Positions 55,010 through 64,000 of a DNA stretch of 64,000 nt are shown here, piece after piece. Each line of letters opens with the position of its first letter. Within the stretch, counting starts at the first letter, position 1. The notes beneath the pieces were generated by a model that saw only the letters and a program-made list of their open reading frames with translations, searched no databases and was not told where the DNA came from. Both the position numbers and the translations under genes were made by a program. The DNA lies in the NCBI RefSeq assembly GCF_042186555.1, contig NC_133326.1, positions 95,205,288 to 95,269,287 of the forward strand, given 5' to 3'. This DNA is from Aquarana catesbeiana (taxonomy: Eukaryota > Chordata > Amphibia > Anura > Ranidae).

Positions 55010-56720
55010 AACTCCTATTATCTTAATTGTACAGTAGAGGACACAGGACTTGTGTTCATAGACTATGGGACATATCCAAGCTATAAACTGAGGGATGGGC
55101 AACAACATAGCAAGACAAAATTGCTAAGGTAAGAAACTCACAAGGAAACACAAGGGTTAAAGAACCCAAAAACACTCAAACAACAGTTCGAAGCACCTTG
55201 TGACCGAAGCTTGCATCAGCAGACACCTGAACATCCGCCTAGTAGAATTGGATGAATGTGTAAACTGTGGACCAGAGGGTAGTCTTTCAAATCTGAGACA
55301 CAGTTGTTTGATGCCAACATCCCTGGTGAAATGAGCTCTGACGTGAAATGGAGGAACTTTTTCCTTAAAGCGGAACTTCATCCCAAATGGGTAGTTCCAC
55401 TTTATGTCCTCCTCCCCCCTCCTTTACCACATTTGGCACAATTCATTTTTTGGAGGGAGCAGGTACCTAGTTTTGATAGATACCTGCTCCTACTTCCACT
55501 CGGATCTTCCACATGGTAAATCTTTCTGAAGTTGAATTTTTTAGCTCTGAATAAGGATGGAATTGGGGCCTTGGACCAGTAAAGAGAACCATGACTCATC
55601 TACTAGAAATCTGAGTATGTCTCTGTTTCACATCTTTTTGGCCAAAATCAGTAGGACCCTTTCCTCCTCTATCTTCCACAGCAGTCAAGAAATCTTCATC
55701 GGAGATATAAACCAGTTTGAATTGGAATCACCAGAGCACTTACTGTAAAGGTTAAAGAAACCCTGGTCTTGGCTACACATTTAAGCTAGTTGTTGGACCT
55801 GGAGACAAGTCCACATCTTGATGTCCCACCTTCGATGGAGCTTTTAAAACATCTGTGTGTGTGGACCACTCCCCTGAGTCTAGGCATTGGCACTTATATG
55901 TGACAGCGGCCACTTTACCACGGTGCTAAGACACAAATTTGTGTTTTAAATATGGCTTCGGAAGTCCACCTGCCAATTGTCCACTTCTGGGATGTAGACT
56001 GCTGAGAGATATGGAATGTAAGATTCCAACCAGGAGATTAACAGATTTTTTTCTCTTCAGCTTGATCCCATTCAGAATTTTGGTATACAAAGAAATCTGT
56101 TTAGCAAGTTTAGTTCCAATATTGGCATTTGCCTCCATTTGGTTTTGGGACTATCCTTCTAAAGGTATTGGTACAACCACCCTTCATGCCTGAAGCTGGT
56201 GTCAGATGATCATTAAATCTTCCTTCTTTTGATCTAAAGCTGGCAGCTTTGAAAGGTAAAAAGCAAGGAAGGTGCAGAAATAGAAATTTTGTTTTGTACC
56301 CCTTTGAAATGACAGATTAGACCCAGAGGTCTGGGACATCTCGGGTCAAGAATGGCACATATGGCAACAGACTCTGAGGGGTGGGGATGGCACTTCACTG
56401 TTAGAAAAACTTCTGGGGAGCCTTGGTTAGTTTAGTGGGCCAGGGCTTGTGACAAAAGGAAGTGTTAAGCTTTGGTTTTGAGGTTCATGCCTGGGAAGAA
56501 TGAAATGATCCCTTTCACTAAGTAGAAGTAGTAGCCATATGAATAACAGACTTAGGCTTCTTCATGTGGGAGAGAAGTAGTTTTCCCTCCAGACTGACTT
56601 CCTTTATTAAGGTATTCCCCATATAGCGATTGACCATTAAAAAGTATGCACAAAAGATGCTTCTTAGAAGCAGGTTTAGCTGACCAAGGTTTTAGCCACA
56701 TAATTCTGTGCATATGCACA
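55010..56720 (-). mobile_element. DIRS-like retrotransposon remnant
   Basis: Minus-strand translation in shifting frames gives pieces such as PRLPRSFSNSEVP (about 56420), SKGYKTKFLF-like sequence (about 56300), IVPKPNGG (about 56145-56165) and PILELNLLNRFLCIPKF (about 56070-56120). In that order they resemble the gag tail and the start of RT (VPKxxGGxRPILxLxxLN) of DIRS-type, tyrosine-recombinase elements. I see no recombinase domain, and dozens of stops are present. A short repeat (55365-55520) is inserted. The downstream 55150-55340 part may be the same element. Confidence 0.5.
55365..55520. repeat. Partial AAAGCGGAACTTC-type repeat nested in the DIRS-like remnant
   Basis: TTAAAGCGGAACTTCATCCC starts it, and AGGTACCTAGTTTTGATAGA matches the GACAGGTACCTGCTCC region of the 1122-1582 element. 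The other end is missing. Confidence 0.55.
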
Positions 56721-56754
56721 GAGATAAGGGGCAATCTAGCAGGAATAGCCTAAC

Positions 56755-57088
56755 AACCAATCTCATTCAGGGGGAACCCTAGGGTTCCTTCAGAGACTAC
56801 TAGGGGTTCCTTGAGCTGTGGCTGATTCAGCCCTGCCCCCACTCCATCATCACTGGATTTAATTGACAGCAGTGGGAGGCAATGGTCTCTGGCGCCCCAG
56901 CAAGAGACAAGTGAGGGAATAGAAGAACTGCAGATGTGCAAAGCGCTGGATCACAAGGGCTCAGGTAAGTACAAGGGGAGGGGGGTGAGGGGCCAATACT
57001 GATGCCTGGACATTTTTCACCTTAATGCAAGGAATGCATTTAGGAAAAACATGTTTAGACTTTAGAACCACTTTAATCAGAGTCTACC
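56755..57088. repeat. Partial repeat related to 48149-49293 and neighbours
   Basis: GGGGGAACCCTAGGGTTCC and GGGGTTCCTTGAGCTGTGGC resemble the GAACCCC motifs of the hAT-like element. Positions 57010-57080 end in TTAGAACCACTTTAA, as at 19080-19125. Confidence 0.45.
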
Positions 57089-57491
57089 TTAAAGTGGTGT
57101 TCAGCCGAAAAAAAATAAAAATAAAAGTCAGCAGCTACAAAAAGTGTAGCTGCTGACTTTTAATAATCGGACACTTACCTGTCCCACAGTCCGGCGATGC
57201 GAGCGTACGAATCCCCGCTCCTCTCCCCCTCCTCTCCGTGGTGCCGGCATGCACGCTGTGAATGGCCAGGCAATCTTCTGGAACCTGTGACGTGTCCCAG
57301 AAGATTGTAGGGAGGGAGGGGGGAGAGGTGAACTTCCTTGTGGTGCCGCGGAGCCCAGGGAGGAAGTGGGAGCTGGATGCCTCTAAAAAGAGGATTTCCC
57401 CCCCTCCAAAAAAAAATGACATACCAAATATGTCAGTGGGTCACCATAACTTAAAGCGTTAGTTACATTTTTGGGTGGATCTCCGCTTTAA
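57089..57491. mobile_element. Non-autonomous element of the AAAGTGG/CCGCTTTAA family
   Basis: Left end CTTAAAGTGGTGTTCAGCC, right end GGTGGATCTCCGCTTTAA. Near the left end is the stem AAAAGTCAGCAGCTACA with GTAGCTGCTGACTTTTAA. The frame 57135-57422 is its by-product. Confidence 0.68.
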
Positions 57492-58538
57492 CTACATGTT
57501 GTATGTTGACATACAGGGAGGTGACCACCACTTATAATGTGCTTCATGCTGGGATCAAATTCCAAAAAAGAGTATACAGAACAATGAAAATATGAGAGTC
57601 AATCATTTAATTCTGTGAGGCAGTACGTTATGTGTAGTTGCCAGGAATTCTGCAATGTAAAAATGACTGCAGCCAATAAGATGCCAAAAGTTTTTTTCTT
57701 TTGAGCACCACTCTTAGTTGTGACTGCATCCCTGTTGTAATAACATAACAGCACTTTTGTCAGAATATAATTGCTTACAAGGCCCAAAGCCCCTATTAAT
57801 TCTGAAAAACACGCGCAATGTATAACAGAAATTTCTATCTGTTGCCCAGCACCCAGAATGTGTTTTTTTTATTGCAAACACACATTGTGCAATTTCCTTA
57901 TTAGCATTTTCCTTATTATCAGGCTAATGTGAAGTAGATCTGGGAGATAAAAAGAATGAATGTGACCTGTCTACACTCTGTCTGAAATGGTGTCAATCCC
58001 CTATCAAACATTAGTTCTTTCAGAACATGGAAGTGGCACAGATGAACTAGCAGTTTAAAATATTTGCCTGTAGCATTGTGAACAATGTCTTCAAATGTCA
58101 CTTAGAAAACCTCTTTGTCCACTAATAGGAGAGCGAGACTGGATGTGAGCTTTCTGCAGTGAGCATTGTATTTCATTCTTCTTTTTGACTGACAAATTCC
58201 TTACTACCTAACACACATTTTGGCACTGCAAACATTAATTAAATTACTTCAACTGAAAAGCTGAGGTACACATGGCTAGACCACCAAGAGGCAGCAAAAC
58301 ACTGAAAAAAGCTCCAACAATAGTGTGCAGTGCTTAAGCAGAGATCAGGACCTGAAAGCTGCAAATACAAACAACTAGGTTTTTTTAAAAGAGAAGTGTG
58401 TGAGAAAAACAATCATATATACTTACCTAAATGGATGCAACATCGATCATCGATCCAAAGCTGCATCTGTCCCCCACCACCTCTATACCAAGAACTGGGT
58501 GTTCAAAGACCGCTGATTGCTCAGTTCTCAGTCTTCAG
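57492..58538. other. Mostly repeat-poor; conserved-DNA candidate at 57900-58260
   Basis: No repeat ends are seen until about 58380-58538, where TACTTACCTAAATGGATGCA and ATCGATCATCGATCC look like part of a dispersed repeat. No exon found. Confidence 0.4.
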
Positions 58539-58735
58539 TAGGGATGAGCCGAACACCCCCCCAGGTTGGTTCGCAGCAGAACAGGTAAAACATTTGTTCA
58601 AACACGCGAATACCATGGGACACGAACGTGAAAAAGCAAAAGTACTAATTTTAAGGGTTAATATGCAAGTTATTTTCATAAAAAGTGTTTGGGGACCTGG
58701 GTCCTGCCCCAGGGGACATATATCAATGCAAAAAC
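58539..58735. mobile_element. Truncated copy of the giant palindrome element
   Basis: TAGGGATGAGCCGAACACCC starts it exactly as at 28643. Similarity runs through AAAGTGTTTGGGGACCTGGG and stops just before 58740. Only the outer 200 bp of one arm is present. Confidence 0.82.
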
Positions 58736-58739
58736 ATGT

Positions 58740-58987
58740 ACGTTGTTGCAACCACTACACCAGATCAAGGTGTCCAAACCGGTCACCCACTTGGCACATC
58801 ATCCGTCACCGTATCCAGGAAATGATACAGCAGCTCCTCAGGGCTTGCAGTGTAGATTAGAAGCCGCTAGGACAGAGACAGGAAGCAGAATACAGAGTGG
58901 GGGGGACCTGGGAGGACTAACTGCTCTCTGTGCCGAGCAGATGACCGGTTTGGACGCCTTGATCTGGTGTAGTGGTTGCAACAACGT
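58740..58987. repeat. Inverted repeat with 46-bp arms
   Basis: The left arm (58740-58785) starts ACGTTGTTGCAACCACTACA. The right arm (58942-58987) is its inverse, with one mismatch. The interior of 156 bp shows no domain. GTAC borders both ends. It begins where the hAT-like fragment stops. Confidence 0.85.
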
Positions 58988-59827
58988 ACCACTGGTAGAA
59001 CCATCAAAGGAGATTACCCATGATTTTCCATACATGCTTACCACCCCTGCAGGGGTACCAGGGGCTGGTTCATTGGATCACCTGATCGACTGAAGAATTT
59101 TCTAGAAGTTTAAAAGTCAGCTGACAGCTATTTACCATCCTGAAGATAGCCGGACGTCCCTGTTTGAGCCATCAGAGGGTTTCTGTGTCCAGTTTTATCG
59201 GTTGTATATACAACACAAGCCCGTTTGACCCACAGAACATATGCTCTTGTGGGTTCAAACATTCTGGTAAGCCTCCCAATTTTCGGTGGTGGTATTTCTC
59301 ACTCCAGTCACATACTCAAATCACCGTTGTGACCTTAACATGAAATTATGAACACATTTTCATCACATATGGAACTTTGAATCACATTTAGAATTAATAT
59401 TTTTTTGGGACAGTCATCATTAGTTATAGTGTTCAATATTTTTCTACATATGTTTTTTTCAATCTTCAGTGGTGATTATCTGGGTTCAGTACCCTTTATT
59501 TGTAATCTGTATCACATCACGGTTTTCCACTAGCGCTACACTTTTTATATTCCTCTGCATTGCATTTATCTAATTTGCTGTGTCAGCTGCTATTTCTTCA
59601 AGGCAGCACTGAATTATTTGTTACACCAAGTTTTTACAGCCCCCCAACTGTTGCCCTTCAGCTGTACAAGCCATGGATGGAGTTGTAAAGCAATGCAAAG
59701 AATCTCGGATGGCAAAATTTATACCCAACGTCATGTGCAGTTAAATACAGTTAATAGAAGCAAAAAGGATGTGTACCACTTTGCAGATATGCAATGCTAT
59801 ATGTGTTAATAGTTTTATTAGATTATC
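58988..59827. other. No gene recognised
   Basis: A/T-rich intron-like sequence. The frame 58689-59093 crosses the inverted repeat and is unsupported. Confidence 0.4.
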
Positions 59828-60060
59828 ACTTGCATGGCTCTCAACTGTACCTCATTTGGAGAGACAGTCCCTTTTTTGCAACCAAACTCCCTTGTCCCCC
59901 TATTTTGGTCTTAGTTAGTGAGCATATGCATTTAACTCTTCATAATGTGTGCATAACTGGAGGCATATCAGGGGTGAGTCCTTTGCCCACAACTTTGAGC
60001 ACATAGTGGTACAAATAATTGTCCTTTTTCTCATTCTCTCAAAAAAGTTGGAAGGTACGT
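59828..60060. repeat. Dispersed repeat fragment
   Basis: GGCTCTCAACTGTACCTCAT and GAGACAGTCCCTTTTTTGC resemble a known-style frog repeat with CTCCC-rich middle. Boundaries approximate. Confidence 0.45.
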
Positions 60061-60742
60061 TACTTGAGGTTGTGGTGGAGGAAATATTGGGTAATATAGG
60101 GTGAAGAATTATTTTAAGCTACTTAACAAAAGAAGAAATGTTTATGACTTTGTTGAATGCACTAGTGATATAAAACACATTGTACTTCCAATTATTGGAT
60201 GATTCTTTTATTCTCCCTAGGTTTTGCCTTTAGTCTCCTTACTTGTTTTTGGGATTACAAAATAAACTTGTGTTAATTCCTAAATTCAAATAATGTACCA
60301 ATGAGAATGTCTTCAATTCGCATAAACAAACTGTCTTCAGAGTGATCTCAAGAGTTTGACATGTAGGCACACCCAATGCAGCAGATTGAAAGCAACATTA
60401 AATACTAAAGAAATTTAAATTTAGTTGCAGAACAATCCCAAAACATTGCATGCTCTGGTAACTCTGGCACCCCATCTAACGAATGTTTGAAGCTGTAATT
60501 TATTTATTAAACTAGGATCCAAAAGTTAAATACATGTGGCATTTCACTCAATATCTTGCCCATGAAATTCCATCCATATTTTTTTATTTAATTTTGGATA
60601 GAAGAGAGAAAGGTTAGACCCCGTCAAGCTTTTACTCTTCTAAACACTGGAAATCTTGAGAGCTACCATACACAAATAATAGGTTCTTATGTAGAAAGAT
60701 GCTAGCACTGATCATGTCCCATAAGGCTGTGCACTTAGCATA
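60061..60742. other. Unassigned sequence
   Basis: No repeat marks or exon seen. Confidence 0.4.
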
Positions 60743-60849
60743 CAAGTAAAAAGAAAAAAGTGCTGTGCTAACTTCTAGTAATAAATAATTGCCTGTGTGT
60801 TTCTACACATATATACACACCCTACATTATTCAAGTGCACTTGCTTTAA

Positions 60850-61034
60850 ATCTAAGGGGTAGATCTTAAATGAGTGGAAGGTCTGCTGATTTTATCATCC
60901 AATCATGTGCAAGCTAAAATGCTGTTTTTTATTTTCCTTGCAAGTCCCCCTCGGATCTACACCAATATTACTTCCAAGTGCACTTTCAAGTGCACTCGCA
61001 GTGCAAAGTGGATTTTTCTTTAGTAAATAACCCC
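60850..61034. mobile_element. MITE nested in the left arm of the foldback
   Basis: The right end GTGGATTTTTCTTTAGTAAA followed by CCCC matches 37759-38035, and the middle has GCACTTTCAAGTGCACTCG. The right arm of the foldback lacks it, so it came later. Confidence 0.65.
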
Positions 61035-61669
61035 CTATATCTGTAGCTAACCACATGCATAAAATACTCTAGTGACACCACTAATTAAAATAGTGTGACT
61101 CTGTGCTCCAATCTAGTGCAGCATGTGAACTATTTATTAATAATTCTCTCTGCCTTTACATGTATACACACTCTGAAATTGCCTATAGAAGATCACATCC
61201 ATAAAGTGCTTATAGTGACACAACTTATTGTTAAATAAAGTGACTTTGTGCAACAATATAATGCAATATATACAGTAATACTAAAATATCATCATCTGTC
61301 ATAAAATTAGAAATCCAATATATATGTGCTCAAATTAGATTCACAAACGTGTTCCCATGCACTACAAAGTGTTTTGTGCAATGTTCTATGTTGCCTGATT
61401 CACAAAATGACATGCATTATATATAAAGTCCATTCACAGTTCAAAATCCAAAGCAGCTGGTGATAGCAAACATGTCCTTGTGTCCACTCTGGTGCTCCCC
61501 CCTTCAGTATGTGCGCTCACCTTAGAGCGTGTGACCCTGCAATTAAGCCTGGTCAGAACACGCATATGAACCACCTCTGGGTTCAGTGATTGTGTTGGAA
61601 TCCTGGGCTGGTTGCTGGTAACGTTTTCCACATGTATATGATAAAAAACTCGATAGTGTGATATTGTTT

Positions 61670-61845
61670 AAACAATATTTATTTTTAAAACTTAACCCCT
61701 TCTATAGGGTACTCACATTTCGTGGGTGCTACAGTGCACCACTCTTTACAAGAAGAGGTTACGCTGAAGTGACCTTTCCTCACGAAATGTGAGTACCCTA
61801 TAGAAGGGGCTAAGTTTTATAAATAAATATTTTTTAAACGATTTC
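61670..61845. repeat. Hairpin inside the foldback
   Basis: CTTCTATAGGGTACTCACAT is mirrored by ATGTGAGTACCCTATAGAAG, and pairing extends to the ATATTTATTTTTAAAACTTA side. Loop about 55 bp. Confidence 0.85.
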
Positions 61846-61917
61846 ATTTTAGGAGGGAAGTTTCAGGAAAAAAAGTTACATTTTAAATAAAGAACTTTGA
61901 AGCAAAATAAGGGTCAG

Positions 61918-62225
61918 TGCCCATCAATGCAGCCTCACCATTGCCCATCTGCAGCCTCACCATTGCCCATCTGCAGCCTCACCATTGCCCATCTGCAGCC
62001 TCACAACTGCCCATCTATGCAGCCTGATCAATGCCATCTGCAGCCTCACAACTGCCCATCTATGCAGCCTGATCAATGCCATCTGCAGCCTCACAATTGC
62101 CCATCTATGCAGCTTGATCAATGTCTATATGCAGCCTCACCATTGCCATGAATGCAGCCTGATCGATGCCCATCTGCAGCCTCACCATTGCCATGAATGC
62201 AGCCTGATCAATGCCCACCTGCAGC
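61918..62225. repeat. Tandem array of GCAGCCTCACCATTGCCCATCT units
   Basis: A 22-bp unit (CAGCCTCACCATTGCCCATC) grows into longer units with TATGCAGCCTGATCAATGCC. The frames 61897-62151 and 61985-62332 arise from it. Confidence 0.9.
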
Positions 62226-62249
62226 CTCACCTCAGATTATGGCTGCCTC

Positions 62250-62500
62250 AGAGGGGACAGGGAGGGGGGCAGGACGAGCACCATCAGATTACATACAGCG
62301 AGACTCTCCCATTTACTCAGCGGCCTCGTTAATACAAAGTCCTGCCTCCTGGACCGGCTTCTATGATAGACAGAACAGTGGTCCAATGCCGGCCCAGGAG
62401 ACAGGACTTCCTATTACAGAGGCCGCTGAGTAAACAGATTCTCGCTGTATGTAACCTGACGGCGCTCGTCCCGCCCCCTCCCCGTCCCCTCCTAGGCAGC
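62250..62500. repeat. Palindrome next to the array
   Basis: GACTCTCCCATTTACTCAGC and GGCCTCGTTA (left) are mirrored by AGGCCGCTGAGTAAACAGA on the right. Arms continue through GGACGAGCACC / GGCGCTCGTCC. The centre is near 62370. Confidence 0.82.
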
Positions 62501-62773
62501 CCAAATTGCAGTATCGGCGTATAACACACGCACACTATTTGCACCCGATTTTCAGGGTGAAAAAGTGTGTGTCATATAATGCAGTAATTAATAGTTCACA
62601 TACTGCACTAGATTGGAGCACAGAGTGACACTATTTTAATTAGGGGTGTCACTAGAGTATTTTATGTATGTGGTTTGCTACAGATATAGTCTAGAGTGTG
62701 TATATATGTGTAGAAACACACAGGCAATTATTTATTACTAGAAGTTAGCGCAGCACTTTTTTCTTTTTACTTA

Positions 62774-63076
62774 TAAGCTTTTACAAGTATCCCTCCTGGG
62801 GGAGTTCCCTTTACTTCTTGTCAGCTCAGGAAGGAAATCTCTGATGCAGGGACATAGATAAAAACACATTTAAGATGGTGAGGAAGGATTAGAATGCTTT
62901 TACTTCTGTTTGTGCCTCCTGTCCCAGTGACAACTGCACATCTCTTGAAATTGGTGTCACAGAGAAAGGGATTTAGGTAAAACTTCCCCAATGAGATCAC
63001 AAACAGAAATGAGAAATTTCAACTCTTATTAATACTAAGCAATATTAGATTAAAATATGGCCTAATTTAGTTTAGG
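62774..63076. other. Unassigned sequence
   Basis: Nothing recognised. Confidence 0.35.
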
Positions 63077-63330
63077 TGCCAATTGGATGCAGGTTTCCCG
63101 GCATCCAATTTGCATGACAGGAGAGTGTGACCTGCTCTCAATGGAGCCTGTTCACACAGCTCTAGGGTGGCTGTGAAGTGCACAGCACAAAAGTCCTGTG
63201 TGTCTTTGGCTTAGTTTCAGGTGTGAATTCAGCTAAAAATTCAGACCTAATTCGGGCATGAAATGGTGAATGGGGATGCACCAGACCCCCTGCTGTGCCT
63301 TGTGGCCACACACAGTGTGAACCCAGCCTT
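63077..63330. mobile_element. 5'-worn relative of the 51445-51706 MITE
   Basis: TTGGATGCAGGTTTCCCGGC and GACAGGAGAGTGTGACCTGC match 51468-51520. The right end reads CAGTGTGAACCCAGCC. The left GGCTGGGTTCACAC end is missing. Confidence 0.7.
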
Positions 63331-64000
63331 CAAGTCCCAAAAAATGAAAAGGTGAACCAACACCTTTCCCACCTCCCTGGCCCCTGCTGGACTTACCTCT
63401 GAGCGTTATTTAGCTATCACTGCTCACATGGCTGGTGCAGTAACCAAGGGATTTAAAAAGGTCCACTCTTCTTCTTCTTCTTTGCTTAAGGCTTCCTGGA
63501 CGGATCAGAGAGATTTGGATTGGTCAAAGTGGTGACGCGCCATCATGTGACCAATCAGATTCTTTTTCATAAATCCTGGAAACCTTAAAGTGTCACTAAA
63601 CCCACAGCATAACAAACTATCATAAATGGTGTATTACATGCCGTTCAGATTTACTCCGTGACCATGAGATTTGTTTTCTGTATTCTGCAAAAAATCTGGT
63701 GGATCTCCTGTTCTCTATCTCAACCTTCTGTCCATGTCCCCAAGTCAGCTAGGGATTTTGCAGCTGTGGTGACAATTCTGCACATACTCAGTTTTTAGTG
63801 TGTTTCTATGCTGAGCATTTCCTCCCTACCACATCTGAGCAGCCCATGTAACACATGTGGGTGTATACACAGTGGTAAATGACAGCCCACTCCCTCATTC
63901 CTCTTCTACGTCCACTAACCAGCCAAATACAATGGGGGCAGGGCATTACATGTTGATTAATGGAGGCTCCAACTTCCCTCTTCTAAGACACAGGCTGGAT
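63331..64000. other. Unassigned, partly repeat-like; no gene
   Basis: 63340-63600 and 63590-63960 have the style of dispersed repeats (AAAGTGTCACTAAACCCACA). No exon is seen before the window ends. Confidence 0.4.

Larger units (their letters stand above)
60743..62773. mobile_element. About 2 kb foldback element with several nested insertions
   Basis: The outer left arm (AAGTAAAAAGAAAAAAGTGC, then ATAATTGCCTGTGTGTTTCT) is mirrored at 62698-62773. An inner arm (about 61047-61140, CTCTAGTGACACCACTAATT) is mirrored at about 62590-62695. Between the left parts sits a MITE (about 60850-61034). The centre holds a hairpin, a tandem array and another palindrome. No coding domain. Confidence 0.78.

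Noticed and set aside
61897..62332. His/Pro/Cys-rich repeats of about 100 residues
   Set aside because: Translation of the 22-bp tandem array inside the foldback element.

Overview
This is a 64 kb piece of vertebrate nuclear DNA, most likely from a true frog (Ranidae or a close relative). Three things point there: one recognisable exon of a vertebrate gene with consensus splice sites, a very low exon density, and a dense load of repeat types I associate with frog genomes (CR1 and L2 LINEs, a chromodomain Ty3/gypsy element, a Tc1 element, a DIRS-like remnant, and many short non-autonomous DNA transposons). The species call rests on repeat style and is an inference. There are no bacterial features, operons or CRISPR arrays.

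The only host protein-coding sequence I can support is a minus-strand exon at 10269-10696. It encodes an N-terminal part of THSD4 (ADAMTSL6), including its first thrombospondin type-1 motif. Everything else reads as intron or repeat. Because the gene runs on the minus strand, higher coordinates are upstream, and the signal-peptide exon should lie upstream. I did not find it here.

Layout. 1-2.99 kb: small DNA transposons. 2.99-8.84 kb: a full-length but decayed Ty3/gypsy chromovirus with both LTRs and a 5-bp target duplication (CCACC). 10.27-10.70 kb: the THSD4 exon. 11.9-14.76 kb: a CR1-type LINE with endonuclease and reverse transcriptase, cut at its 3' end by a Harbinger-like MITE. 15.6-16.7 kb: a 1.1 kb Harbinger-like element whose sister copy lies inverted at 34.3-35.5 kb. 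17.7-18.8 kb: a Tc1 transposon with a broken transposase. 19.7-28.6 kb: many MITEs. 28.64-31.62 kb: a nearly 3 kb palindrome flanked by a perfect 8-bp duplication (hAT-like). 32.1-33.2 and 41.6-42.5 kb: two copies of a TA-flanked element carrying different minisatellites and an internal palindrome. 36-54 kb: piggyBac-like (TTAA), Harbinger-like (TTA/TAA) and hAT-like (8-bp) MITEs plus an L2 3' end. 55-56.7 kb: a DIRS-like remnant. 58.5-62.8 kb: a truncated relative of the big palindrome and a nested 2 kb foldback element.

No functional gene system is visible. The most interesting structures are the giant palindrome, the recurrence of tandem arrays inside unrelated MITE families, and palindrome arms that appear to have evolved together within each copy. 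Several repeat-poor blocks (17.04-17.64, 38.88-39.48, 47.24-48.14, 57.90-58.26 kb) are the best places to look for conserved intronic regulatory DNA of THSD4.
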